A stretch of 64,000 nucleotides of DNA. Source: an uncultured Shewanella sp. Lineage in GTDB: Bacteria > Pseudomonadota > Gammaproteobacteria > Enterobacterales > Shewanellaceae. The DNA is taken from contig NZ_CANLKR010000028.1 of NCBI RefSeq assembly GCF_947491715.1, positions 1-64,000 on the forward strand, given 5' to 3'. The stretch's first letter is position 1. Each line of letters starts with the position of its first letter. A program made the translations under genes and the position numbers. Of the stretch, positions 8,477 through 17,349 are shown piece after piece. Below the pieces are notes generated by a model, which made no database searches, was not told the origin of the DNA, and saw nothing but the letters and a program-made list of their open reading frames with translations.

Positions 8477-9131
8477 AAGTTATTTGGTACTCTTCAATGG
8501 CATCGTTCAAGTTATCAAAATAAATTAATTTTTTATTCTTAATCACTAATCCCGCCTGACAATGTTGTTTAAGTTCAGATAGCGAATGGTTCACCATAAT
8601 GAGTTTGGTGCTTGCATATTTTTTGGCGAGTAGCGCTTCACTCTTTTTTTTAAAATTGGCATCACCAACGGCCCCTAATTCATCGATGAGCAAAATATCG
8701 AAGTCAAAGTCAAAAGCCATGGTGAGTCCAAAGGTGATGCGAGAGCGCATACCGCTAGAATAATTTTTTACTGGTTCATCAAAAAATTGACCTATCTCGG
8801 CAAATTCTTCAACCTTGCTTTCGATGGGTTGAGTGTTTTTATAACCATGAATACGTGCAACAAAACGTACATTTTCTCGAGCGCTCATGGAGCCTTGTAA
8901 TCCGCCTTGCAAACCTAAAGGCCAAGAAATATTCAGTGGTGAATGGATCGTGCCAGAACTTGGGTTTTCGGCGCCGCCGAGAAGGCGGATCAGGGTCGAC
9001 TTTCCTACACCATTGGGGCCAAGTATGGCAATATTTTTATTGCTAGGCAGTGCTAAGTCGACGTTTTTTAACACGTAATGTCGACCACTTTTAGTGCGGT
9101 AATATTTACTCAATTGTTGAAAATATATCAT
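8466..9131 (-). CDS. kpsT: KpsT capsule ABC transporter ATP-binding protein, copy 1
   Basis: Cytoplasmic ATPase that powers capsule export through KpsM. The 221-residue product has Walker A GPNGVGKST (38-46), the signature SSGMRSR (125-131), Walker B ILLIDE (146-151) and an H-loop VNH near 180. This signature form with Met-Arg is usual for polysaccharide ABC exporters. The start overlaps the kpsM stop by 4 bases (ATGA) and the 3' end overlaps kpsE by 11, so the four export genes are a tight translational unit. Confidence 0.96.
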   Translation of the reverse strand: MIYFQQLSKYYRTKSGRHYVLKNVDLALPSNKNIAILGPNGVGKSTLIRLLGGAENPSSGTIHSPLNISWPLGLQGGLQGSMSARENVRFVARIHGYKNTQPIESKVEEFAEIGQFFDEPVKNYSSGMRSRITFGLTMAFDFDFDILLIDELGAVGDANFKKKSEALLAKKYASTKLIMVNHSLSELKQHCQAGLVIKNKKLIYFDNLNDAIEEYQITYAK

Positions 9132-9949
9132 GAGCCAATAAACCTATGTCGGCAAAGATGAAAAAGAGCCAGACCCAGACTAAAGCTCACAAGAGCACAA
9201 AAACTTAAATAAGACCATTGTCCAGCGGGGCTTGTATAGGCATTAAAAAAACTGTCTCTGCTCAGTTCGATGGCATGAAAAATAGGATTCCAATCAAGTA
9301 AATACCAATATTGGGGGGGGATCATCGTCGCGCAAAAAAAAATCCCTGAAATAAAGAATAATGGCCGAGTGATTATGGCCGTTAATTTATTGGCATCCTT
9401 CCAAAAACTGATAGCTGTGCATAAGAGCAAGCCTAATCCAACGGTGAAAATAATTAATAAGGCGGTTGCGGTTAATAAACCCAATAGATTATCTGGCCAA
9501 GCAGTAAAACCTAGCCACGCCATGACACTGAAGATAAAGACATACACTAATATGAAGGTCGCGACTTCAATAACGATGCGTGTAATAACAGGGTCGATGG
9601 CGGTGACTTGCCGATAACTTAATAGTCCTTTATTGGCATCGATTGCGGCTGATAATTGATTGAGTAATTTTCCAAATAATTTAAAGGGTAAAATAGCGGT
9701 AAATAAAAACAAGGCGACCGGAATGTTGGCAACGCTATTACGACCAATCAGTGAAAAAATAAGCCCTAAAATAGCAACTTGACCAACGGGTTCCATGATA
9801 GCCCAAAAGTAACCCAGCCGATTATGACCAAAACGGGTTTTAAGTTCCCGCATTGTTAACGCAAAAATGACATCGGACATAATTTTAAGACTGGCTCTTT
9901 TTTGTATCGCTCTGCGTTCAGGTTTCACAGAGTGCAGTCGATAAGGCAT
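9128..9949 (-). CDS. kpsM: KpsM capsule ABC transporter permease, copy 1
   Basis: ABC-2 type inner-membrane permease for the lipid-linked capsule polymer. The 273 residues contain the family start MSDVIFALTMRELKTRFG and RLGYFWAIMEP, six predicted membrane helices, ILPFKLFGKLL between helices 2 and 3, and WNPIFHAIELSRDSFF near the C-terminus. E. coli KpsM is 258 residues; this copy has about 20 extra basic residues at the N-terminus. AGAGGA sits 8 bases before the ATG. The gene is 56 bases downstream of the GT4 gene at 10006 and begins the kpsMTED set. Confidence 0.95.
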   Translation of the reverse strand: MPYRLHSVKPERRAIQKRASLKIMSDVIFALTMRELKTRFGHNRLGYFWAIMEPVGQVAILGLIFSLIGRNSVANIPVALFLFTAILPFKLFGKLLNQLSAAIDANKGLLSYRQVTAIDPVITRIVIEVATFILVYVFIFSVMAWLGFTAWPDNLLGLLTATALLIIFTVGLGLLLCTAISFWKDANKLTAIITRPLFFISGIFFCATMIPPQYWYLLDWNPIFHAIELSRDSFFNAYTSPAGQWSYLSFCALVSFSLGLALFHLCRHRFIGS

Positions 9950-10005
9950 GTGAATATCCTCTTTTATCCGTATGACTTTCTAATGACTAGAAAAATACGC
10001 TTTAG

Positions 10006-11511
10006 TTATGATTCAGCAACAGCCGTTAAAGAAGGGGAGAGTGGCATTAACTTGGTTATTTTTGTTATCTCAATATCCCAGGTTTTCTCTTTTTTAATGA
10101 GGATGATGTCCTTTTGTACTTGTTTTAAAATATCATTATGATGCGTCATTAAGTGGATTATTTGTTTTTTTAAAGACGATAAACTCCCAGGTTCGCAATA
10201 AAGCACTGACTGTAAATCAGTTAACTGTTCTCTTAGGGCTGGCAAAGATGAAACAATGACAGGAACGCCATGACTTAATGCTTCTAAGGGTTTGAGCGGT
10301 GGCACCATTTGAGTGACATCGCATTTGATTCGAGGCACGATAACGCCGTGGTATTGAGAGTACAGTTTTGTTAAGGCTTCTCGGGTTAGTTTTCCATGGT
10401 AGCGAATGCGAGGTGTATCAAGTGCCTTAATGTGTTTTTCAATGTCGGCTTTCAAGCGGCCATCACCCATGATGTCTAATGTGATTTTATAAGCACTTAA
10501 TTCAGCAACGGTATTAATCAATAGCTCAAGACCTTCATAAAAAACTAAGCTGCCAGCATAGAGTAATTTGAATGTTAGGCCTTGTTGGTAATGTAATTTG
10601 GGATAATTTGCATTAATTTCTTTTATATCGACGCAATTTTTTAAGACAAGATTTGGAATGCCAGTCAGACTCTGATAGTGGTTTTTCATACATTCAGTAA
10701 TGAAAATATTGGCGCTGGCATGATTTAATACGAAGCGTTCCATGATCTCTTCATAACGAAACTGCTCACTGGTTTTGAATTGGCTTGATTTACTGCCACC
10801 TGTGATATGCCACATACCTCTTGCTTCATAAATAAAGGGGATGTGGCATTTTCTGCCAGCAAAATAAGCGGCAAGTCCATTGATATAATTAGATGAAGCT
10901 TGCAGTAAATCGATTTGTCGCTCACAAATAATATCAGCTAACAGGCCTGCGTATTGCAGGGCGTACTTTATATCACTATCCACTTTATATTGACGAATCC
11001 CGGTCAGGGTGATGATCTCCACTCCATCGACCCATTGATGGCGTTTTTTAGGTAAGTTTCTGTGCTTAGCTAAATCCCAAGGGTAACCCAATCTCGTGGC
11101 TATGATCACATGATAACCATGTGCTTGGTAGGCTTTGGCTTCATGCAATGTTCTATGGGCGTAGCCTGCACTGTCATAGGGAAAACTATTATGGACAACA
11201 AGTAATATGTTTTTATATTGATTACTGCTATTAAGAGGCAGAGTTTTTGTGTATTGCTGTGTGTTTGAATTGGGACTTAAACATTGTAAACAATGGGATA
11301 GTCGATTAATTCGTTTGCGATCTTGTTTTGTTTTATGCTTGATTTGTAATAATGAGAGGAGGGCAAGTTTAAATAGTCCTTTACTGATAAAATAGTTGTG
11401 TCTTTTTATTAGTGACTTTTTTTTTCTAAAGAAGACTGTCAATATTTTATATTTGTTATATATGAGTAAGTTATACGCATAATTGAATTTTGCTTTTATA
11501 TTAACTTTCAT
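10006..11511 (-). CDS. GT4-type glycosyltransferase (polymer-specific)
   Basis: A 501-residue cytoplasmic glycosyltransferase. The first ~95 residues are very basic with no recognised fold. From about residue 97 a GT4 (GT-B fold) domain begins with ILLVVHNSFPYDSAGYAHRT, followed by TRLGYPWDL, EARGMWHITGG, the second-lobe strand FKLLYAGSLVFYEGLELL, and the donor-site motif VPPLKPLEALSHGVPVI. The same GT4 subtype occurs in the C-terminal half of 14040-16664 and in the middle of 19771-24429, so the three are paralogues. Four bases separate it from the upstream lyase-like gene. Donor and acceptor are unknown. No membrane segment is evident, so membrane attachment through the basic N-terminus is only a possibility. 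Confidence 0.85.
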   Translation of the reverse strand: MKVNIKAKFNYAYNLLIYNKYKILTVFFRKKKSLIKRHNYFISKGLFKLALLSLLQIKHKTKQDRKRINRLSHCLQCLSPNSNTQQYTKTLPLNSSNQYKNILLVVHNSFPYDSAGYAHRTLHEAKAYQAHGYHVIIATRLGYPWDLAKHRNLPKKRHQWVDGVEIITLTGIRQYKVDSDIKYALQYAGLLADIICERQIDLLQASSNYINGLAAYFAGRKCHIPFIYEARGMWHITGGSKSSQFKTSEQFRYEEIMERFVLNHASANIFITECMKNHYQSLTGIPNLVLKNCVDIKEINANYPKLHYQQGLTFKLLYAGSLVFYEGLELLINTVAELSAYKITLDIMGDGRLKADIEKHIKALDTPRIRYHGKLTREALTKLYSQYHGVIVPRIKCDVTQMVPPLKPLEALSHGVPVIVSSLPALREQLTDLQSVLYCEPGSLSSLKKQIIHLMTHHNDILKQVQKDIILIKKEKTWDIEITKITKLMPLSPSLTAVAES

Positions 11512-11515
11512 ATGG

Positions 11516-14053
11516 TTATGATACTTTAATTTCGATTAGGTTGTTGTTTGTCTTTTCTTGTATGAGTAATGCTTTATTACTTTCTTGGTGTTCAATAAAT
11601 AAATTTAGATCTTCTGATTTGTTATTGAAACTAAATTCAGTAATTAATAAGCAGTTAGTGCTTGTTGTGTTATTTGAAAGTGCAAAGTTGGGTGTTAAAG
11701 AACTATAAGATAAAGAACGCCAGCCTTGTAATTCTGGGGTGGTTTGTCCTTTTATTATTTGTGTATTTTTTATATTGTCTTGAATAATCTGGGTGATTGA
11801 ATCTAATTCAAAACTAGAGCACTTTATGCTCATATTTATTTTATCATGGAGAGTGGAGCAGTAATGTGTACTTTCATTATTGATACTCATGTCTTGATGA
11901 AAGTGCCACCATTGTGTGTAATCTCGTTTAATATTCGAATGCATCTCATCGATGACGATCAAGAATTCTTTTGGTTTATATACAATATGGCGAGAGTGAT
12001 AGACATTAATATCTTTCCTTTCTATTAGTGTTTTTAATGTATAAACGCCATTACTTTCACTATGATGGACTAATCTTGTGTTATAATAGTGTTCTTTTTT
12101 AACTGAGTAATTTTCATTATCTATTATTAAACAGTTATGGGCTTTAGTTGATACAACAAATTTTCTTTTTTCATTATTATATTCATATGAATATTTTCCT
12201 GAGTCAACTAGTATATTAGTTTCATGTTCATAGAGTAATATATTGAAATCATCAGCATGTCTATGTGTATTGTTTTTAAATGCTGTTTGGAAGAAAAGCA
12301 TGGATGCTCTACTTTCATGTTCATTAAAGTTACTTCGAATAAAAAAATACCCAGCATCTTTAAAATATTTTGTTATATAAGTTTTTTCATTGTTATCATT
12401 TTCCGCTATACTTTTGTTGATATTCCTTTTTGTAAAATTACTATCACCAATTGATATTGAAGTTAAATCAGGAAAAACTGTCCACTTTTTACACTCTTCA
12501 GTTAATTTAATCAAGTTATTTAAATTGTCATTTTTTTTACATATGTCTATTTCACCAAAAATATTAATAGAATTTGAAATAAACCAATGGTATTCATCTG
12601 AATTTTCAGTATGATAACCATCATTGTAAAATTGATTTTTTAATAAAGTTATAAGTTTATCCAATGAGTATTTAATGTTTTTATTCGATTTTTCATATCT
12701 AGATAACATTAATAATCCATGGATTTGAAAAACTCCATGATTATTGTTTGATATTGGTTGGCTTTTTAATTTTTTTATATGGAGTTCAGCTAATTCATAT
12801 AGTATTAATTGATATTCATCTCCAATATCATCTTGTAGTTCATGATACTTTATATTGTATAATATATAAGCTATTTTTAAAGCCCTTAATCCAGAAGACA
12901 TATCATACCATGTGAACTTATTATCATCATTATTTTTAAAGAAAATAAGCCATTCTTTCATTATACTGAAACATGGTCGTAATGTTTCGACTTTTTTGTC
13001 TTTTTCAAAGGCAAATAAACTACTTTCCATCATACGCCAAGCGTTAAGTTGAAAGCACCAATTTCTATCGTTAAATGGATCTATATTCCAATCTATTGGA
13101 TATGTCAAATCATAGGGTGAATTGTCTTTTCTAGGTTTGAAAATATCAATGGTGCTTTGGTTTGGAGTAATACCAAAATGCTTTATGGTCAGATGCTTTG
13201 ATTTGTTTTTAGAAAAATATTCATAAGTTTTTACTAAATCATCGAGAGCCTCATTGTATAGAGGTATTGCTGTATGGCCTCGATCATCATTTGTGATTAT
13301 TGATGTTAATTTGTTATTGTTATTAGTGTTTAAGTACAAATTATTTATGGGCAGATAATGTTTTTCATAGTGAAGTGTGTCATTACTATTTTGCTTATAA
13401 TAAATGTAAGGGAAATTGTTTTCTTTTTTTATTAATTCTATGATATTCACTCTTGATTGTCTGTTATCTTCTGATGATATATTCAAAAAATCAAAAATTT
13501 TATCAGTATATTTTTTATAATAATTACTTATTATTATTTGTGGGTTAACAACACAGGCTTTACTGTTTTGCAATAGTGTTGCAGATACTATAGAGGCGAA
13601 TCCTCCAGCACTCGAACCATAAAAAATAACTGAATCCGGTAGTATAGCCAACTGATTTATTGTGTTTTCTATGAAAATGTTAAGCTTCTCTAGGAAGAAT
13701 TCTTTTTCATCACCTTGATACCATGTGATGTAATTATTGTCTTTTTTGTTTAATAATAAATCTATAGTTGGGTCCATAATAATCATGGAAGAATAAGGAA
13801 GTTTATGTAACCAAGAGTGTCGTTGAAATGTTGGTAAAGGTGTTTTGTTAATATCAACTGCGCCATTAAAAAATACAATTAATTTATCAGAGTTTGTTTT
13901 GAAATGGGTTAGAATATGGGTTTTTCTGCTGCCAATATAAACTTCATGATGTTGATTTTTTTCATATGTTATATTTGGTATTTTTGATAATACTTGAGTT
14001 GGCTGACTGGTTTCGTGTTGATCTTTTTTTTGAGTGTGTTCATTTGGCATCAT
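11516..14053 (-). CDS. alpha/beta-hydrolase-like domain fused to heparinase II/III-like enzyme
   Basis: An 845-residue two-part protein without a signal peptide. Residues ~35-290 look like an alpha/beta hydrolase: LIVFFNGAVD, then VIFYGSSAGGF with a GxSxGG nucleophile elbow at 146-151. Residues ~330-840 are heparinase II/III-like: an alpha-toroid with NNHGVFQ (about 436), GYHTENSDEYHW (about 484), then HRHADDFNILL and VDSGKYSYEY (about 600-620) of the beta-sandwich. The Asn-His, Tyr and later His correspond to catalytic residues of PL12/15/17/21-type lyases and of dermatan-sulfate epimerase. Inferred role: cytoplasmic uronate epimerisation or chain cleavage plus ester removal or addition. The start has AGGA upstream and overlaps the preceding gene by 14 bases. 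The fusion is unusual. Confidence 0.8.
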   Translation of the reverse strand: MMPNEHTQKKDQHETSQPTQVLSKIPNITYEKNQHHEVYIGSRKTHILTHFKTNSDKLIVFFNGAVDINKTPLPTFQRHSWLHKLPYSSMIIMDPTIDLLLNKKDNNYITWYQGDEKEFFLEKLNIFIENTINQLAILPDSVIFYGSSAGGFASIVSATLLQNSKACVVNPQIIISNYYKKYTDKIFDFLNISSEDNRQSRVNIIELIKKENNFPYIYYKQNSNDTLHYEKHYLPINNLYLNTNNNNKLTSIITNDDRGHTAIPLYNEALDDLVKTYEYFSKNKSKHLTIKHFGITPNQSTIDIFKPRKDNSPYDLTYPIDWNIDPFNDRNWCFQLNAWRMMESSLFAFEKDKKVETLRPCFSIMKEWLIFFKNNDDNKFTWYDMSSGLRALKIAYILYNIKYHELQDDIGDEYQLILYELAELHIKKLKSQPISNNNHGVFQIHGLLMLSRYEKSNKNIKYSLDKLITLLKNQFYNDGYHTENSDEYHWFISNSINIFGEIDICKKNDNLNNLIKLTEECKKWTVFPDLTSISIGDSNFTKRNINKSIAENDNNEKTYITKYFKDAGYFFIRSNFNEHESRASMLFFQTAFKNNTHRHADDFNILLYEHETNILVDSGKYSYEYNNEKRKFVVSTKAHNCLIIDNENYSVKKEHYYNTRLVHHSESNGVYTLKTLIERKDINVYHSRHIVYKPKEFLIVIDEMHSNIKRDYTQWWHFHQDMSINNESTHYCSTLHDKINMSIKCSSFELDSITQIIQDNIKNTQIIKGQTTPELQGWRSLSYSSLTPNFALSNNTTSTNCLLITEFSFNNKSEDLNLFIEHQESNKALLIQEKTNNNLIEIKVS

Positions 14054-16664
14054 TGATTTTCCTGTAAACTTCGGCTACTTTTGTCGCCAGCATTGACCAG
14101 TCTTTTTCTTTTACAACCCATTCTCTTGCTTGTTTACCTAAACGGGTTCTTAAATCTGGGGCTGTGATTAGTTGCTTGAGCGCATCAGCCAGACTTTCTG
14201 GATTATTTTTTTCAAAGGTGATCCCTGTGTGATTATGATCGACTATTTCTGTAAGGGCTGCGACATTGGATGCAACGACGGCTTTACCCATACTCATGGC
14301 TTCAAAGGGTTTGAGTGGCGATACCATTTCACAAACGGGTAAAGCTTTTCTGGGAAAAGGAGCAATATCAACGAGAGAATAATAGTCTTCAACTTGTTCA
14401 TGAGGGACACGACCAGTAAATGTGAATAACTCTTGGACATGCTTTTTCTTAACTAATGCTTTAATATCATTCAACACTGCACCATCTCCCACTATCATGA
14501 CGGCGAAGTTATTGATAGATGCTTTTTTTAATATGCTGCTTGCTTCTACTAAATATTCTAAACCTTCATAACTGACCACTGAACCGATAAAACCAATGAC
14601 GACTTTATTTTCATATTGCATTTTTTGTTCGAGTTCTTTCACTCTGCTCTTGGGGGCAAATCGATCAACATGTACACCATTGGATACCACTGTAATTTTG
14701 TTTGCAGGAAGGCCTCTGGAAATCATTTCATTTTTGAGTGCGTGGGTAATAGTGATCACGGCATCGGCGTTCATAGCCGCTTCCGTTTCCAGTCGTTTTA
14801 TCATATTGAAATGTTCACTATTTTCCCATTCTGGCTGGCGTGACATACGCGTTATTTCCCATAATCCACGTACCTCATAGACACTTTTTATACCTAAGGT
14901 GCGTGCGGCATAATTAGCAGCAATTCCATTCATGAAATTCGATGCCGCATGGATAATCGCAATGTCTTTCTTATCTGCTAATGTTATTAATTCAGTCGCA
15001 TAATTTTCAATATAATCAATTAAATTGGCAACACCATATTGGTTAATGTTAGTGAAAAGTCGATGGTAATTCAGTTGATCAACAACATCGATGCTCGATT
15101 GATCAGGGCTAAGGTTTTTGTGTGATGAGAGATCATGGGGGTAGCCTAATCGAGAACACATTTGGATATGCCAATGATTATTTGAAACGCCTTTCGCTAA
15201 ACCATGTGATCGGGTCGCATAACCGCCGCTGTGGTAAGGTAAACTATTGTGTAAACAATAAAGTATATTTTTATTAGTAGTAGTCTTGGTTGATTTTTTA
15301 GGTAATGTAAATCCATGTTGGAGTAGTTTTTGATAAGCACAATAGTGAGATAGTTTTAACGCATGTTTAGGGTTGTTTAGCGATAGTCCTTTTACATTAA
15401 TGGCATCGTGAATGTTACCTTGCTTAAAATATAAATTACTAATCGCTAGAGATGTGTATCCATCAGTAACTTTTTGTAGAATTTTTTCACCGTGTTTTAT
15501 GGCTAATTCAGAGAGTTCATCATTGTTTCTACAGGCTTCGAAAATAATTTTTGACAGAGTTAAATTATTATATTTAAGTTCATTAGGTAATAGCTTCTTT
15601 ATTGCTTTTTGTGGGTTTTTATGGCTTAAAGTCTGTATTATTTTATCTTGATTTAATTTACTAAATGAATTTATTACCTTGCTTTCTATTTTCTGGTTTT
15701 TATTTTTTTTGTATAGTGATAGATATAACTTATATGCATCTTTTTCTTTATTGTTTCTCATTAGTCTTAAAGCAAAAACTAGGCAAAATGATTCATCAAT
15801 TTCTATACAGTTATTGATGTACTTTTTACCGAATTCAAGTGCATATTCTGGTTTTATGTCTTTTAGGTTAGCAAAGACTGATTTGTAGAAGTTGTTACTT
15901 ACCTTGTTATTTTTTATGGTGTTATCTATGTATTGCTTTATATCTATAAGAGGCGTGGCTTGTTTTTTTAAAAAGTTTAAGTTTTTATTAAACTCTTCCA
16001 TATTTATTTTTTTGGAATGTATTGCTTTAATTAGACTGCTTTCTTCGTTAAGATTTATTTTTTTGTATCGGTTAGATATAACATTTAAATACTTTGAGTC
16101 ATGTATTTGTATAATATACTTACTTATAAAATTCAGTGATTTTTCAGTGTCTTTATCTTTTGTTATTGAAAATATATACTTAGCTAAACTTAACTCAATG
16201 TTTTTGTTTTTTAATTCTTCAAATAGTAGTAATGCGGAATCAAAATCCTTATTTGTGTATTCTGTAAATATTCTTTTCTTGATTGTTTTAAAGTGTTCTT
16301 TTTTAAATTCTTCTTTTTTATTTGAAACTATTTTGTTAATTTCTTCTGCTCTTTCTCTAAATCCTAGATTATTTAATCGGTTAAGGTATACATTGATAAA
16401 ACTCAACTCTTTTTCTTCTTCAATGACCTTTTCGGCAAAAAAAAATGATTCTTCTGGATTGATATCTTTCAGGATGGAAAATGCACATTTATTGAGGGAT
16501 AGCTCTGAATAACCTTTATTTTTATAGTGTTCGATTGTTTTTATTAACCCTTTATAGTCTTCTTTTTTAATATGTGCATTTATTTTTATTTTTGCTGTGA
16601 TGTAATTTCTTTTTTTACCGATTAAGTTTAGTTTTTTTATTTTATTGATGGCTGCAGATAACAA
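14040..16664 (-). CDS. helical-repeat protein fused to GT4 glycosyltransferase
   Basis: About 875 residues. The first ~465 are Lys/Asn/Ile-rich helices arranged as degenerate ~40-residue repeats (for example LNKCAFSILKDINPEESFFF), like a TPR/HAT-type solenoid. A GT4 domain follows from ILYCLHNSLPYHSGGYATRS, with SRLGYPHDL, YEVRGLWEITR, VIGFIGSVVSYEGLEYL and EMVSPLKPFEAMSMGKAV. No ATG is available. A TTG at 16664 has GGAG six bases upstream, whereas the TTG at 16670 abuts the GGAG, so 16664 is preferred. It overlaps the lyase-like gene by 14 bases. The solenoid may bind the polymer or partner enzymes (inference). Sequence composition is far more AT-rich in the repeat half than in the GT4 half, suggesting the parts joined from different sources. 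Confidence 0.8.
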   Translation of the reverse strand: MLSAAINKIKKLNLIGKKRNYITAKIKINAHIKKEDYKGLIKTIEHYKNKGYSELSLNKCAFSILKDINPEESFFFAEKVIEEEKELSFINVYLNRLNNLGFRERAEEINKIVSNKKEEFKKEHFKTIKKRIFTEYTNKDFDSALLLFEELKNKNIELSLAKYIFSITKDKDTEKSLNFISKYIIQIHDSKYLNVISNRYKKINLNEESSLIKAIHSKKINMEEFNKNLNFLKKQATPLIDIKQYIDNTIKNNKVSNNFYKSVFANLKDIKPEYALEFGKKYINNCIEIDESFCLVFALRLMRNNKEKDAYKLYLSLYKKNKNQKIESKVINSFSKLNQDKIIQTLSHKNPQKAIKKLLPNELKYNNLTLSKIIFEACRNNDELSELAIKHGEKILQKVTDGYTSLAISNLYFKQGNIHDAINVKGLSLNNPKHALKLSHYCAYQKLLQHGFTLPKKSTKTTTNKNILYCLHNSLPYHSGGYATRSHGLAKGVSNNHWHIQMCSRLGYPHDLSSHKNLSPDQSSIDVVDQLNYHRLFTNINQYGVANLIDYIENYATELITLADKKDIAIIHAASNFMNGIAANYAARTLGIKSVYEVRGLWEITRMSRQPEWENSEHFNMIKRLETEAAMNADAVITITHALKNEMISRGLPANKITVVSNGVHVDRFAPKSRVKELEQKMQYENKVVIGFIGSVVSYEGLEYLVEASSILKKASINNFAVMIVGDGAVLNDIKALVKKKHVQELFTFTGRVPHEQVEDYYSLVDIAPFPRKALPVCEMVSPLKPFEAMSMGKAVVASNVAALTEIVDHNHTGITFEKNNPESLADALKQLITAPDLRTRLGKQAREWVVKEKDWSMLATKVAEVYRKINDAK

Positions 16665-16692
16665 GTTCAACTCCGTTCATGTTGTTGTTAAA

Positions 16693-16724
16693 GTAGGAAA
16701 AAACCATCGTTATTTATTTCCTAC
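16693..16724 (-). terminator. intergenic hairpin, possible attenuator
   Basis: GTAGGAAA (16693-16700) and TTTCCTAC (16717-16724) form a perfect 8-bp stem around 16 nt, in the 100-bp gap between the 162-residue repeat protein and the 14040-16664 gene. The T tract on the minus strand is poor, so it may be an RNA-processing or attenuation hairpin rather than a terminator. Confidence 0.35.
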
Positions 16725-16740
16725 CTTAAATGTATAAGTT

Positions 16741-16779
16741 ATTCTTGTAATTTATTCTTGTAATTTATTCTTGTAATTT
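16741..16779. repeat. three tandem 13-bp repeats across a stop codon
   Basis: ATTCTTGTAATTT is repeated three times without a break at 16741, 16754 and 16767. The repeats cover the stop codon and last codons of the 162-residue protein (16765-17253). A change in copy number would alter the C-terminus or the intergenic spacing. Confidence 0.85.
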
Positions 16780-17253
16780 ATTCCTTAATGTATTGTATAA
16801 GTTTATATTTTTTTTATGGTAGAACCTTGCTAGTCTTCTGTATATTGTTTGGGATAAGTAAGGATGTGTATCGAGTTGTTTTGATAGTATTATTAAAGCT
16901 GTCGATTCATCTTGAGTACTCATGTTTTTATGGAAATCTATCTCAATCTCTCTCAATAATACTTTTTTAAGAACGGTACGTTTATCTTCTTGACCTGATT
17001 TTATAAGATCGTAAACTCTGTCTTTTACAACGCTGAGAAATTTATTATCTAGATTAGGTATAGCGGGTTCTATAATATCAACAGCCAAGTTTTTTTTATC
17101 ATTTTTTAATATGGAAAATGACGCTTTACGGTAAGAGAAAGATTTAGAGGGGTCTTGCTCAAGAATACTATTGATGAAATCTGAAATCTTACCTTGATTT
17201 TTTCCATTCTCAATACATTGCAATAGGTCATTTTTAAATTGATGATACTCCAT
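16765..17253 (-). CDS. small helical-repeat protein, unknown function
   Basis: A 162-residue, strongly alpha-helical, basic protein without signal peptide or membrane segment. I recognise no family, but the segment YRKASFSILKNDKKNLAVDI resembles the repeat unit LNKCAFSILKDINPEESF of the large protein encoded next (14040-16664), as does the spacing of FLSVV...RV. It is therefore probably a detached or partial copy of that solenoid. It lies 96 bases after the 804-residue lyase-like gene and 94 before the solenoid-GT4 gene, in the same orientation. The 3' end lies in a 13-bp tandem repeat. It may be a genuine small subunit or a decaying duplicate. Confidence 0.6.
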   Translation of the reverse strand: MEYHQFKNDLLQCIENGKNQGKISDFINSILEQDPSKSFSYRKASFSILKNDKKNLAVDIIEPAIPNLDNKFLSVVKDRVYDLIKSGQEDKRTVLKKVLLREIEIDFHKNMSTQDESTALIILSKQLDTHPYLSQTIYRRLARFYHKKNINLYNTLRNKLQE

Positions 17254-17349
17254 TTTTCTTCCTTTTGTTGATTTTACTGAGTATTGTTAAATTGTATTGG
17301 TACTATTTCAGCTAGTGCTAATGATTCATGGTTTAATAAGTGAAGATTA

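Noticed and set aside
15892..16512. 206-codon plus-strand ORF opposite the solenoid region
   Set aside because: Antisense shadow of a Lys/Asn-rich coding region (giving Phe/Leu/Ile-rich translation); the minus-strand frame has a GT4 domain.
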